Part shown: positions 14,954-24,709 of the stretch, piece by piece
Layout of the letters: each line of letters starts with the position of its first letter
How positions within the stretch are numbered: the first letter of the stretch is position 1
NCBI RefSeq assembly: GCF_014274685.1
Contig: NZ_CP060393.1
Location: forward strand, 1,733,501-1,797,500
Source: Edaphobacter sp. 4G125
Lineage (GTDB): Bacteria; Acidobacteriota; Terriglobia; Terriglobales; Acidobacteriaceae
DNA: 64,000 bases
Reading direction: 5' to 3'
Notes under the pieces: generated by a model
Told to the model about the DNA's origin: nothing
What the model saw: the letters and a program-made list of their open reading frames with translations, nothing else
The model's database searches: none
Position numbers and translations under genes: made by a program

Positions 14954-16057
14954 TTAAGAGCCAATGAAGCGCGCATAAAGAGAGCGCGCAACAGTAATAT
15001 CGGTTGTTCCCTGAACAATCGCCCGGCCGTCGGCGAAGAGTGTGAGCGTGTGTGGGCCGCGCTCGAAGCGGAGGAGGAGATCGTTGAAGCGAACCGCACC
15101 GTGAGGGGTAAGGCGATCACGCATCGCGGCGAAATCCACAGGGCGATGATGTTCGTGAATCTGGACGGAGTTTCTCCCGCAGAGCGTAATGTGTGGGCGA
15201 TCTGTACCTGCCAGGTGCGTAAACTCGCGATGACCGCAGACAGTGCACTCTTTGCGGGGTCTGGCCGTCGTGATCTCAGACTGCTCTGAGCTCCATAGAT
15301 CGAATGAGAGCATCGTGCGACGCATATGGTGCGCTTGACCGGTCAGAAACTTGAAAGCTTCGGTCACTTGAATTGAGGCCGCGAAATTAACTGCTGTCGC
15401 CAGGATGCCGGAGGTATCGCAAGTTTCCACAGGGCCGGAGGGTGGCTTGGGGAAGATGCAGGCGAGGCAAGCGGTCGGTTCCCACGGGAGATTCTTTGTC
15501 TCTTCGCGAGGAAGGATATTCATCGTCGCTGCGTAGGCTCCGATGGCAGCGGCATAGATCCAGGGTTTTCCTTCGCGAACAGAAAAGTCGTTGATGAGAT
15601 AGCGTGTCTCAAAGTTGTCGGTAGCATCGAGAATGATCTGGCTGTCACGCAGCAGCTCGTCGATATTCCCGGGAACGAGATCGGCGATATGTGCATGAAC
15701 GCGGACGTTTGAATTGAATAATGCAATCTTGCGGCGTGCGGCTTCAGCTTTAGGAAGGGCCTGGAGGGCATCTTCTTCATCAAAAAGAACCTGCCGCTGG
15801 AGGTTCGATGGCTCGACGAAGTCCCGATCAATTAGGGTCAGGGTTCCGATACCGGCACGGGCCAACAGAGAGGCAGTCGCGGCTCCTGTGGCTCCGCAGC
15901 CAACTATAGACACGTGCGCCTGGGCGAGTTTCCGCTGCCCCTCAAGCCCGATTCCGGGAAAGAGAATCTGGCGGGAGTAGCGTTCCTGGTCGTCAATAGC
16001 AAAGGGGGCGCTGGTCACGGGACGTGGGAAAACGGAATCAGGTGTTAGGGGATGCAT
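14954..16057 (-). CDS. ThiF/MoeB-type adenylyltransferase with C-terminal extension
   Basis: 367 residues. The ATP-binding E1-like fold is clear: RYSRQILFPGIGLEGQ, then GCGATGAATASLLARAGIGTLTLIDRDFVEPSNLQRQ, and catalytic Asp in ILDATDNFETRYLIND. Zn-binding CxxC pairs occur in CLACIFP and CTVCGH. It adenylates the C-terminal glycine of a small sulfur carrier (ThiS or MoaD). About 85 residues beyond the Zn knuckle, ending in YARFIGS, match the tail found in Bacillus-type ThiF/MoeB proteins. Without a neighbouring thiS, thiG or moaD the pathway cannot be chosen. It diverges from the TAM operon; 245 bases between hold no other gene. Confidence 0.87.
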   Translation of the reverse strand: MHPLTPDSVFPRPVTSAPFAIDDQERYSRQILFPGIGLEGQRKLAQAHVSIVGCGATGAATASLLARAGIGTLTLIDRDFVEPSNLQRQVLFDEEDALQALPKAEAARRKIALFNSNVRVHAHIADLVPGNIDELLRDSQIILDATDNFETRYLINDFSVREGKPWIYAAAIGAYAATMNILPREETKNLPWEPTACLACIFPKPPSGPVETCDTSGILATAVNFAASIQVTEAFKFLTGQAHHMRRTMLSFDLWSSEQSEITTARPRKECTVCGHREFTHLAGTDRPHITLCGRNSVQIHEHHRPVDFAAMRDRLTPHGAVRFNDLLLRFERGPHTLTLFADGRAIVQGTTDITVARSLYARFIGS

Positions 16058-16302
16058 AAACCAGCTTTCGCTATCCCGAAGGATGCTCCTGTTTCGTAGT
16101 ATAGGGAATGCGTAGCGTTATGGGAAAACGGCACTTTCGTGTGCCGCAGCATCCAAGAAAGCGCAAGACGTTGCGCTGTGGGCTAGTCTTGCAATGCGAA
16201 TGAGTTGCGATGTTTGGGTGATGGGACGGAGAACGAAGGAAAGGTGTCTTTTTGGGTCAGCAGGGAAGAGGTCGAATTCCGGCAAGGAGTAGCGGAGGAA
16301 CG

Positions 16303-19300
16303 TTGAAGCGTGCATTCGTGAGCTTGCTTTGGATGGCCCTGGTCTCGTATTGCATGGCACAGACGCCTGATACGACATCGACTCCTGCTCCGTTGACGTC
16401 TGCAGAGAATCCGCCCGTGCCGGGCAGAGGAGAACCAACGCTCTCACCTGAGACGCCGCAGGCTGCTGATACGCAGACCTCTCAGCAGCAGAATGACCAG
16501 GCTCCGCTTGTTTCAGCCGGACCAGGGCTTTCAACTTCTGTATGGGAATGGAAAGGGCTGCTTGTTCAGAAGATTGAGTTCAATGGGGTAACGTTTGAAC
16601 CGAGTGATACTCTTCCGCGAGAGCTCCCTCAGCATGCAGGAGAACCGTTAGATCCGGAGAAGGTTCGAGAAAGTACTCGAAAACTCTTTAACAGCGGACG
16701 TTATCGGGATCTTACGGTTCGTGCTGTCAAGGAAGGGGGCGGAATGGCGCTCATCTTTGACGGTGTCCCGCGGTATTACGTTGGGCGAGTGACGATTTCT
16801 GGCGTGAAGAACGATCGCCTGAGTTCATTGCTGGAATATGCAACGAAGTTGAGTCCTGGGACGGCATATACCGACACCTCGGTATCTACAGGAACAGACG
16901 GAATTCGCGATGTATTGAAATCCAATGGATATTACGAACCAAAGGTTTATGCCGGAACGACGATCGATCAGCCAAATAGCCAGATTAACGTCGAGTATGA
17001 CGTCAATATTGGCCCACAGGCCCGGATTGGCAATGTAAAGACAGAGAGCCTAGAGCTGGGGATGTCCCTGGAGGAGTTTCGAAAAAAAGGAAAGCTGAAA
17101 CAGGGCAGTAAGGTTACTCGCGATACGGTCAGCAATGCCCTTACGCGGCTTCGTTCGCAATATCAGAAACGGGACCGCCTTGAAGCTACGGTCAGCCTTT
17201 TGAAGCAGGCCTATGATCCGCAGAGAAAACAGGTGGACTATGACTTTCAGGTGAACCAGGGGCCTGAGGTTAAGGTGCTGGTGGAGGGCATAAAGGTCTC
17301 AAGAAGCCGTCTGCACTTGCTCGTTCCAATCTTTGAGGAGGGGACGATCGACAATGATCTGCTGAACGAGGGGATGCATAATATCCGCGACTTTGTGCAG
17401 CAGCAGGGCTACTTTGATGCCACGGTCGATGTGAAGGTTCTCGGTGAGAAGACCTCTGCGGAGCGGGTAGTATTCACCGTGGACCGCGGGATCAAGCACA
17501 AGGTCGTGACCGTTGAATTGAAGGGGAACCACTACTTCTCCGATGACATTCTTCGCGAACGGATGCGCGTGAAGAAGGCCGATGCCTATCAGCGCAGCGG
17601 ACGATATAGTCCTGGCCTGGTGGCCGGCGATGTGAGCGTAATCCAGACGCTTTATCGAGCAAATGGATTCGATCAGGCGCAGATCACGACCGATGTGAAA
17701 GATACAGATGAAGGGAAAGATCCATCGAAGAAAAAAGAGGGTCGGATCTCGGTTGTGTACAACATCGTGGAAGGCCCTCAGAAAAAATTTGGGACGATCA
17801 ATATCGTCGGCGTTGATCCTGGCCGGCTCGCAGATGTGAAGGCCCTGATGAATACGCAGGAAGGGCAGCCGTTTTCCCTGGTTACTCTGGCGGGCGATCG
17901 CGATACTGTACTGACGTATTACCTAAGCCATGGCTTCGATAAGGCCCGTGTAGATCTACAGCTTCCCAAGGGAGATGATCCTACGCGGAAGGATGTTTCT
18001 CTGCTGGTCGATGAAGGGCAACAGGTATTCGTAAATCGGGTACTGCTCTCTGGCCTGCACTTTACAAGAACCAAGGTGGCAGAGAGCCAGATTCTGGTGC
18101 ATCCCGGCGACCCTTTGGACCAGACAGCGTTGCTGGAGACGCAACGCAATCTTTACAATCTCGCTCTTTTTAATGAAGTGGTGACGGCAGTGCAGAACCC
18201 CAAGGGGGATGCTCCGCGCAAGAATGTCCTTGTTCAGGCGACGGAAGCCAAACGCTGGAATGTTACATACGGTGTGGGCTTCGAGGCGCAGACAGGAAAT
18301 CCTGGAGGAACGACACAGACAAACTCAGGAAATCCGGGGGCCTATTCCCCGGAGGGCAGAACCGGGGTTAGTCCTCGCGTATCGCTCGACGTTGCGCGAA
18401 TTAATCTTCGCGGAACGCAGGATTCCATTACTCTTCGCAGCACCTATGGATTACTAGAGCAGATTGCCGTTCTTACTTACCAGAATCCAAACTCTTTCGG
18501 GTCGAAGAACTTCTCCACTTCGCTTGCAGGCGGCTATACCAATATTCAGAACATCACGACGTTTGCCTCGTCGACATTGCAAGGCAGTTTTCGCGTCACG
18601 GAAAAATGGAAGCGTACGGACACCTTTATCTATGAATTTCTTTATCGTCGCGTCAAGGTGGACCCCAATAGCCTGCGAATTTCATCGGACCTGATACCTC
18701 TGCTCTCTCAACCCGTTCGTGTTGGCGGCCCGAACTTCACGTGGTTTCACGATACCCGTCAGCCAAGCCCGTTGGACGCCACGAAAGGGACCTACTCTAC
18801 CCTCCAAGGTTTCTACGCGTCGTCGAAGTTTGGTTCGCAGACAGACTTCTGGAAGCTGGATGGCTCGAATTCCACGTATTATCCGCTCTTTCATCGGCGC
18901 TATACGCTCGCCCGCAACACGCGCATTGGCTACGAACATACGTCGGGCCCGAATCCTAATGCAGGTAATCCGGTGTGCTTAGGCGATCTGCGAACGACAA
19001 ATCCTACCTGCAATGCTGTACCTCTGCCGGAGAGACTCTATGCTGGTGGCGCTACGTCGCATCGAGGGTTTGGCATTAATGGAGCCGGTCCGCGAGACCT
19101 ACAGACCGGGTATCCAGTCGGCGGATCAGCAGCCTTCATCAATACGCTGGAACTGCGGATGCCCCCTCCAACGCTTCCTTATGTAGGAGACAGTGTCAGC
19201 TTTGTCTTCTTTCACGATATGGGGAATGTATTTCAGAATCCTGAAGATATGTTTCCCAGCTTCTTGAACTTCCGTCAACCGAATCGCGGGATCTGTCGCA

Positions 19301-19521
19301 ATGTTTCAGGTACGATCGGACATTGCAACTTCAATTACTTCTCTCATGCAGTTGGTATCGGGGCGCGCTACCGAACCCCGGTCGGTCCTATTCGATTGGA
19401 TTTCAGCTACAACCTGAATCCGCCGATTTATCCGGTCACGAATGACTACAACGGCAAGCCCCCGTATGTCGGCGAAGGGAATCACTTCAATTTCTTTTTC
19501 AGTATTGGACAGAGCTTCTAA
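16303..19521 (+). CDS. BamA/TamA family outer membrane protein with about seven POTRA domains
   Basis: 1072 residues from TTG 16303, which has GGAGG 4 bases upstream and gives a direct signal peptide (LKRAFVSLLWMALVSYCMAQ). A Pro/Thr/Gln-rich stretch to about residue 80 is followed by repeated POTRA-like units beginning near residues 85, 159, 238, 322, 400, 495 and 575; each shows the pattern of a strand, an FNSGRY or NGYYEP or QGYFDA helix end, and a GP/EGPQ turn. The C-terminal D15/Omp85 barrel starts near residue 648 with KRWNVTYGVGFEAQ and ends in phenylalanine (FFFSIGQSF), the outer-membrane insertion signal. BamA has five POTRA and TamA three. The operon with tamB makes a TamA-like role the best guess. 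Confidence 0.9.
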   Translation: MKRAFVSLLWMALVSYCMAQTPDTTSTPAPLTSAENPPVPGRGEPTLSPETPQAADTQTSQQQNDQAPLVSAGPGLSTSVWEWKGLLVQKIEFNGVTFEPSDTLPRELPQHAGEPLDPEKVRESTRKLFNSGRYRDLTVRAVKEGGGMALIFDGVPRYYVGRVTISGVKNDRLSSLLEYATKLSPGTAYTDTSVSTGTDGIRDVLKSNGYYEPKVYAGTTIDQPNSQINVEYDVNIGPQARIGNVKTESLELGMSLEEFRKKGKLKQGSKVTRDTVSNALTRLRSQYQKRDRLEATVSLLKQAYDPQRKQVDYDFQVNQGPEVKVLVEGIKVSRSRLHLLVPIFEEGTIDNDLLNEGMHNIRDFVQQQGYFDATVDVKVLGEKTSAERVVFTVDRGIKHKVVTVELKGNHYFSDDILRERMRVKKADAYQRSGRYSPGLVAGDVSVIQTLYRANGFDQAQITTDVKDTDEGKDPSKKKEGRISVVYNIVEGPQKKFGTINIVGVDPGRLADVKALMNTQEGQPFSLVTLAGDRDTVLTYYLSHGFDKARVDLQLPKGDDPTRKDVSLLVDEGQQVFVNRVLLSGLHFTRTKVAESQILVHPGDPLDQTALLETQRNLYNLALFNEVVTAVQNPKGDAPRKNVLVQATEAKRWNVTYGVGFEAQTGNPGGTTQTNSGNPGAYSPEGRTGVSPRVSLDVARINLRGTQDSITLRSTYGLLEQIAVLTYQNPNSFGSKNFSTSLAGGYTNIQNITTFASSTLQGSFRVTEKWKRTDTFIYEFLYRRVKVDPNSLRISSDLIPLLSQPVRVGGPNFTWFHDTRQPSPLDATKGTYSTLQGFYASSKFGSQTDFWKLDGSNSTYYPLFHRRYTLARNTRIGYEHTSGPNPNAGNPVCLGDLRTTNPTCNAVPLPERLYAGGATSHRGFGINGAGPRDLQTGYPVGGSAAFINTLELRMPPPTLPYVGDSVSFVFFHDMGNVFQNPEDMFPSFLNFRQPNRGICRNVSGTIGHCNFNYFSHAVGIGARYRTPVGPIRLDFSYNLNPPIYPVTNDYNGKPPYVGEGNHFNFFFSIGQSF

Positions 19522-20289
19522 ATGCTGCGACCGGTGCACAGTTCGGCGATGTGGTGGTTGAGAGGATTCGTACTTCTCATCAGTACGACCTCCTGCGCTG
19601 TATCGCAGCAGATCTCCAGCCCGACGCTTCCGCCTCCGCGAGCCAGCGTGCCGACGAAGCCCGAACCTGGGACCGAGATCGACGGTATTGTGGCCATCGT
19701 GAATGGTACGGTGATTCTGGAAAGCGATGTGGATGAGGAGCGAAGATTCGAGAACATTCAACCTTATCGAGGATCGGCAGCAGATTTTTCGCGTGATCGC
19801 GCCATTCAACGACTGATTGATCGAACACTGATTCTCCAGCAGGCTGCGGTTGAGGCCGACCAGATTGGCGTTTCAGATGAGGAACTGAATCGGCAACTGC
19901 AGACATTGCGGCAGGATATTCCTGCGTGCCGCGAATATCACTGCGAGACTGATGCAGGATGGCAAAAATATCTAACCGCGAATGGTTTTACCGTACCGGA
20001 ATTTCGAGACCGCTGGAGAAAGCGGATGGAACTGTTGCGGTTGATCGAGATCCGCTTCCGCAACGGCATCCATATCACCGATGAGGAGATCAAGGACTAC
20101 TACGAGAAGAACATGCTTCCCGAGTATGCGAAGCAGAAGGTGACTCCGCCAAAGCTTGAGACGATATCGCGCCGTATCGAAGAGGTGCTGCTGCAGCAAA
20201 GAGTCGGAAGCTTGCTGCGAGATTGGTTGCAGTCGTTAAGGGCGCAGGGAAATGTATGGATTATGAAACCGGGTGAGGTGGCGCCGTGA
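19522..20289 (+). CDS. SurA N-terminal-like periplasmic chaperone without PPIase domain
   Basis: 255 residues, starting on the base after the omp85 stop. A signal peptide (ending near CAVSQQ) is followed by the SurA_N pattern: DGIVAIVNGTVILESDVDEERRFE, then RDRAIQRLIDRTLILQQA, EELNRQLQTLRQDIP, FRDRWRKRMELLRLIEIRF and ITDEEIKDYYEKN. In SurA a parvulin PPIase domain would come next; here the protein passes directly to the short C-terminal helix-strand (RVGSLLRDWLQSLRAQGNVWI) that packs back on the core. It is therefore a chaperone-only member. Position between an Omp85 gene and tamB implies handling of outer-membrane substrates in the periplasm. The stop overlaps the tamB GTG start. Confidence 0.85.
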   Translation: MLRPVHSSAMWWLRGFVLLISTTSCAVSQQISSPTLPPPRASVPTKPEPGTEIDGIVAIVNGTVILESDVDEERRFENIQPYRGSAADFSRDRAIQRLIDRTLILQQAAVEADQIGVSDEELNRQLQTLRQDIPACREYHCETDAGWQKYLTANGFTVPEFRDRWRKRMELLRLIEIRFRNGIHITDEEIKDYYEKNMLPEYAKQKVTPPKLETISRRIEEVLLQQRVGSLLRDWLQSLRAQGNVWIMKPGEVAP

Positions 20290-23200
20290 GCGATCAGTCG
20301 CAGATGCCGCCTTCTCCTGGTGATGATCGAGAAAAGCTGGAGGAACGTCTTCAGGAGAAGCGCCAGCAGATTGAACAAAAGCTGGGAGAGAAAAAAGAGC
20401 AGATCGAGCAGAAGTTGAAGCAGGTGAAGCGGTCGATTGCTGCACGCATTACTCGTGGAACGTTATGGACTGCTGGTAGCCTTTTTCTTCTTCTGCTGGT
20501 CGTTTTCGGTATCTTCGCCTGGTACACCACCACCTCAGATTTTGAGCACCGTGTACAGAAAGAGGTTGTTACTGCTTTAGGGGATGCAACTGGTGGACGG
20601 GTTGAGGTGAAGCGAGTTCACTTCGATTTGTGGCATCTTGCTGTGCAAGTGGATGGTTTGGTAATTCACGGGTTGGAAGGTCCACAGGAAGCCCCGTATC
20701 TTTCGATCAACAAAATTTTGGTCAGAGTTAAGATCATCCACCTCTTTTCGCGGGTGGTTGGGCAGGGTGTAGCATCCCATATAGCGCTGAACTATCTTCG
20801 CGTGGAGCGGCCGCAGTTTCACCTGATCGTCGACAAGGATGGACACACCAACCAGCCTGTTCCAAAGCATCCGAGCACCAGCAACACTCCTGTAACCGAT
20901 ACATTACTCAATCTACGAGCACGGACGGTTGAACTGGCAGATGGAGTAGCCCTCATCAATGATCATGCGATTCCGTTTGATTTTGCTGCGCGCGATCTTG
21001 ATGCAGAGATTCACTATCTCTCCCATACCGACCGGTACGGTATCTCGGTTGACCTGAAGGACCTGCGCACCCGGTTGAAGCATGAGGTCGAGGCACAGTC
21101 TTCGTTACATGTAGAAGCGGAGCTGGGACGTGATGAGGCGGAGCTGAATCAGCTGAATCTTCTGACCGGAAAGGCGTCGCGACTTCAGGCAAGCGGAAAG
21201 CTGACTCATTTCGCGAAACCGGAGTGGCAAGCAAAGGTAACCGGCTCTCTGGAAGTCAATCAGATTGCGGTGCTCACCGGAGTTGATGAGCTTAAAGCTG
21301 GTTTCCTGGATTTGAATCTTGAAGGGCGCAACTGTGTAGAAACGACTCCGCAGGAAGAAAAGAAAACGCCGTTTTGGCAACGGCTTCGCAAGCGGTCACA
21401 ACAGAAAGCGGCTTCGCAATCGACTGCGGTTGAGCAGGGATGCCCAGCGCCATTTCTGGTTGCTGGTTCTGCAAAGATGCGAGGTGTCGGCTATAAGGAT
21501 GAATACGTCACAGTGCGTGGCGTAGATGGTGGAACACAGATACGGACGACTCCGTCAGAGTTGGCGTTGACGGAAATGGTCGCGAAGCTGCCAGGCGGAG
21601 GATCGGTTACCGGTGATCTGCGGATTGAAAACTGGCTGGGTGAGCCCAATGGAAAGACCTCGTCGAAAGCTTCCGAAACGAGTCACTCGCACGCCTATAT
21701 CGATGCGGCCCTCAACAGGATTCCATTGAGAACCATCATGGACATTACTGCCGAGCATTACGGAGACCTTGGCTTCGATACTGCCGTGAGTGGCCCGGTA
21801 AAGGTGGAGTGGGGAGGCGTTGCGAGAGATGTAGCAGATACCGTTGAAGTCAATGGAGAGCTGAAGCTCGCTTCCACAGGAGTTGCCAGAGCTGGAGTTT
21901 CTTCCAATACCCCGATGAGCGGACAGATTCTGGCGCATTACACCGGAAAAAATGAGACAGTCCTAATACGGCAGGCATCTCTGCAGACTCCGCAATCCAC
22001 GATACAGGCCAATGGAACGCTTGGAGTCGATCGTGGTGATCCGTTGACTGCCTTGCGCGTGGAGTTAACGATCCGTGATCTTTCGGAATATAACCAGCTG
22101 TTTACTACGCTGGGGCTGGAGGCAAATGGAAAGAAAGGAAGTGCGGCCATCCCCGTAAAGCTTCACGGGGCGCTGCACTTTACCGGAACGGCCCAGGGAG
22201 CTGTGAGAAACCTGGATGTCAAAGGGCATGTTCAAGGGTCCGATCTTGAATTCGCTATGGGGACGACTGACGCGCTGATCGATTCCTTGGTCGCGGATGC
22301 GGAGTACTCACCCAATATGGGAGTCGCAGTCGCCAGCTCAACAATTCATCGTGGCACCGCTGTACTGAATACTTCCGGAACGATTCGGCCCCGACGTGAG
22401 GTTTCTCCTCGGGGCGTCGTCTCTTATGTGTGGGATGAAGGATCTGCGATCGATGCCCAGGTTCAGATTGCGGACGCGCAGATCACGGATCTGTTGCAGG
22501 TCGCTGGGCAGCAACAAAACATCCCCATCAGTGGGACGGCCATGGCGAAGGTGCATGTTACAGGCACAATCGCGGACATGAACGGCGGCGGCCAGGTCCA
22601 GCTCAAAGGAGGAGCTGCTTATGGAGAGCCCTACGAGTCGCTGTCGGCCGATCTTGCCGTGCAGGGCAAGGAGATAAGTGCGACGCATGTTCTCCTGAAG
22701 TTGCATGGGATGCAGGTCGCTGGAAACGGAGGCTATGACCTTGAGAGCCGGCGTTTTTATGGTCATGTAGAAGGCCAGGACCTGATGCTGTCAAAGTTTG
22801 AGACCATTCACAGGAACGCGCCAAGCATCGATGGCCGGGTGACTCTGGTTGCGGATGCGAATGGTTCGATGACGCAGCCTGGGCTGCGCGCAAATCTTCG
22901 GTTAGACAAGATGACGTATGCGGGTCAGATACTAGGAGATGCTACCGTCGAAGCCCATAGCGCTGAGGAAAAGCTCTTCTTCACTGCAAATTCGAATCTC
23001 GCGGGATCGAAGTTGAACTTCGATGGGCAGACAGAACTGACAGGGGATTATCTGACTCAGGCAAAACTCTCACTGGCCAATTTCGATATCAGCCGTCCGC
23101 TTGCGCTGTTTGGACCGGGAAACATCAAGGCCCAATCTGCGATCAATGGAACGGCAACAGTGCAGGGTCCGTTGAAAAATCCAAAGGCACTCAGCGGCGT

Positions 23201-24659
23201 GGCTCAGTTGGATAACGTCGATATGAAGCTGCAGGGGATAAACCTGAAGGCTGCCGAGCCTCTTCGCGTGAGCCTGCGCGATGGAACCGCAACGTTGGAG
23301 AAGGTTCATATTACCGGCCAGGATACGGACATGAACTTCTCTGGCACGGCGCAGCTTTTTGGAGCGACCGATCCGAAGGGAGGCAAACTTAACATCAAAG
23401 GTGATGGTGGAGTCAGTATGGCTCTGTTGCATACCTTCGATCCTGACGTGATCTCCAGCGGAAGGGTCCAATTTACAGTGGCAGCCGGCGGTCGGGTCAA
23501 TAATCCTTCGCTCAGCGGCAAAGTGCAGCTTGAGCATGTCAATATGGCGCTCGATGGTGTCCCGAATGGACTGAGCGATATGAACGGAACGCTGGTCTTT
23601 GCGGAAGATCGCCTACAAGTGCAATCCCTCACTGCAAAGACGGGTGGAGGTGATCTGAAGATTGGAGGATCCCTGCGCTTCCGGAACGGATTTTATGCTG
23701 ACCTTACAGCGACGGGCGATGCGATTCGCGTTCGCCTGTATGGTTTGAGCGCTACAGCCAATGCCAATCTGAAACTTCAGGGGACATCGACAAGTTCTTT
23801 GCTTAGCGGCAATATTCTGATCACTCGTTTTGGGGTCGGCCAGGACGTGGACTTCGCCGCCTTTGCTGGTAGTGGAAGTACCGTAAGCGCTCCTCCCGAT
23901 CCAGATGCACCCTCAAACAAGGTTCGTCTTGATGTTCGTGTGACGAGCGCTCCCCAGCTCGACTTTCAAAATTCTTATGCGAAGCTGGCTGGTTCGGTCG
24001 ACCTGAATATTCGCGGGACCATTGCTGCGCCCTCGATCCTGGGAAGAATTCAGATTACGGACGGCAGCGCAACCTTTGCGAATACGAAGTATCAGCTTCA
24101 GAGGGGTGACATCTATTTCACGAATCCGGTGCGAATCGATCCGACGATTGATATCGATGCAACGGCACAGGTGGAAAACTACGAAGTCACCGTAGGACTG
24201 CACGGTACTGCAAGCAACCTTAAGCCAACCTACCGCTCAGAACCGCCGCTCAGCGAAGCCGACGTATTTGCATTGCTGGCGCTCGGGCGCACCCAGGAGG
24301 AGGCCCAGATCTATCAGCAACAGCAGAAGGCTGCGGGGACTGATCCAACAACCAGTGCGTTGCTGGGCGGAGCCTTGAATGCGACGGTTAGCTCGCGTGT
24401 GCAAAAACTGTTTGGAGTCGGTAGCGTAAAGATTGACCCCGCTTTCGTGGGTACTCTGGGAAATTCTTCGGCAAGAATCACGATTCAGGAGCAGATTTCC
24501 AAGCAAGTGACGGCGGTATTTGCCACCAATGTCAATACGTCGGCTCAGCAGCTGATCCAGGTCCAGTACGATCTTACCCATAACTCGTCGATTGTGGTTA
24601 CCCGTGATGAATCCGGCGTATTCAGCGTTGTTTATAAGTTAAGAAGACGATATCGATAG
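20286..24659 (+). CDS. tamB: TamB-like translocation and assembly protein (DUF490)
   Basis: 1457 residues from a GTG that overlaps the upstream stop (GTGA). Residues 10-50 are a highly charged, heptad-like helix (repeats of QxxQIEQKL), cytoplasmic; residues 59-79 are the inner-membrane anchor. The remaining 1370 residues are repetitive beta structure, as in the lipid-carrying groove proteins TamB/YhdP. The DUF490/TamB C-terminal domain is recognised by YRSEPPLSEADVFALLALGR near residue 1315 and the end VYKLRRRYR. TamB connects the inner membrane with TamA and takes part in barrel protein assembly and phospholipid transport (family knowledge). The long cytoplasmic coiled coil is an unusual addition. 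Confidence 0.92.
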   Translation: MSDQSQMPPSPGDDREKLEERLQEKRQQIEQKLGEKKEQIEQKLKQVKRSIAARITRGTLWTAGSLFLLLLVVFGIFAWYTTTSDFEHRVQKEVVTALGDATGGRVEVKRVHFDLWHLAVQVDGLVIHGLEGPQEAPYLSINKILVRVKIIHLFSRVVGQGVASHIALNYLRVERPQFHLIVDKDGHTNQPVPKHPSTSNTPVTDTLLNLRARTVELADGVALINDHAIPFDFAARDLDAEIHYLSHTDRYGISVDLKDLRTRLKHEVEAQSSLHVEAELGRDEAELNQLNLLTGKASRLQASGKLTHFAKPEWQAKVTGSLEVNQIAVLTGVDELKAGFLDLNLEGRNCVETTPQEEKKTPFWQRLRKRSQQKAASQSTAVEQGCPAPFLVAGSAKMRGVGYKDEYVTVRGVDGGTQIRTTPSELALTEMVAKLPGGGSVTGDLRIENWLGEPNGKTSSKASETSHSHAYIDAALNRIPLRTIMDITAEHYGDLGFDTAVSGPVKVEWGGVARDVADTVEVNGELKLASTGVARAGVSSNTPMSGQILAHYTGKNETVLIRQASLQTPQSTIQANGTLGVDRGDPLTALRVELTIRDLSEYNQLFTTLGLEANGKKGSAAIPVKLHGALHFTGTAQGAVRNLDVKGHVQGSDLEFAMGTTDALIDSLVADAEYSPNMGVAVASSTIHRGTAVLNTSGTIRPRREVSPRGVVSYVWDEGSAIDAQVQIADAQITDLLQVAGQQQNIPISGTAMAKVHVTGTIADMNGGGQVQLKGGAAYGEPYESLSADLAVQGKEISATHVLLKLHGMQVAGNGGYDLESRRFYGHVEGQDLMLSKFETIHRNAPSIDGRVTLVADANGSMTQPGLRANLRLDKMTYAGQILGDATVEAHSAEEKLFFTANSNLAGSKLNFDGQTELTGDYLTQAKLSLANFDISRPLALFGPGNIKAQSAINGTATVQGPLKNPKALSGVAQLDNVDMKLQGINLKAAEPLRVSLRDGTATLEKVHITGQDTDMNFSGTAQLFGATDPKGGKLNIKGDGGVSMALLHTFDPDVISSGRVQFTVAAGGRVNNPSLSGKVQLEHVNMALDGVPNGLSDMNGTLVFAEDRLQVQSLTAKTGGGDLKIGGSLRFRNGFYADLTATGDAIRVRLYGLSATANANLKLQGTSTSSLLSGNILITRFGVGQDVDFAAFAGSGSTVSAPPDPDAPSNKVRLDVRVTSAPQLDFQNSYAKLAGSVDLNIRGTIAAPSILGRIQITDGSATFANTKYQLQRGDIYFTNPVRIDPTIDIDATAQVENYEVTVGLHGTASNLKPTYRSEPPLSEADVFALLALGRTQEEAQIYQQQQKAAGTDPTTSALLGGALNATVSSRVQKLFGVGSVKIDPAFVGTLGNSSARITIQEQISKQVTAVFATNVNTSAQQLIQVQYDLTHNSSIVVTRDESGVFSVVYKLRRRYR

Positions 24660-24709
24660 AAACATTGATGGCATCTTAGGTTTTGAATGTAGTGCTTAGG
24701 AGGCGGTAG

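Noticed and set aside
14954..14990. Candidate thiamine context (TPP riboswitch) around the ThiF/MoeB gene.
   Set aside because: No thi box in the upstream 245 bases and no thi or moa neighbours.
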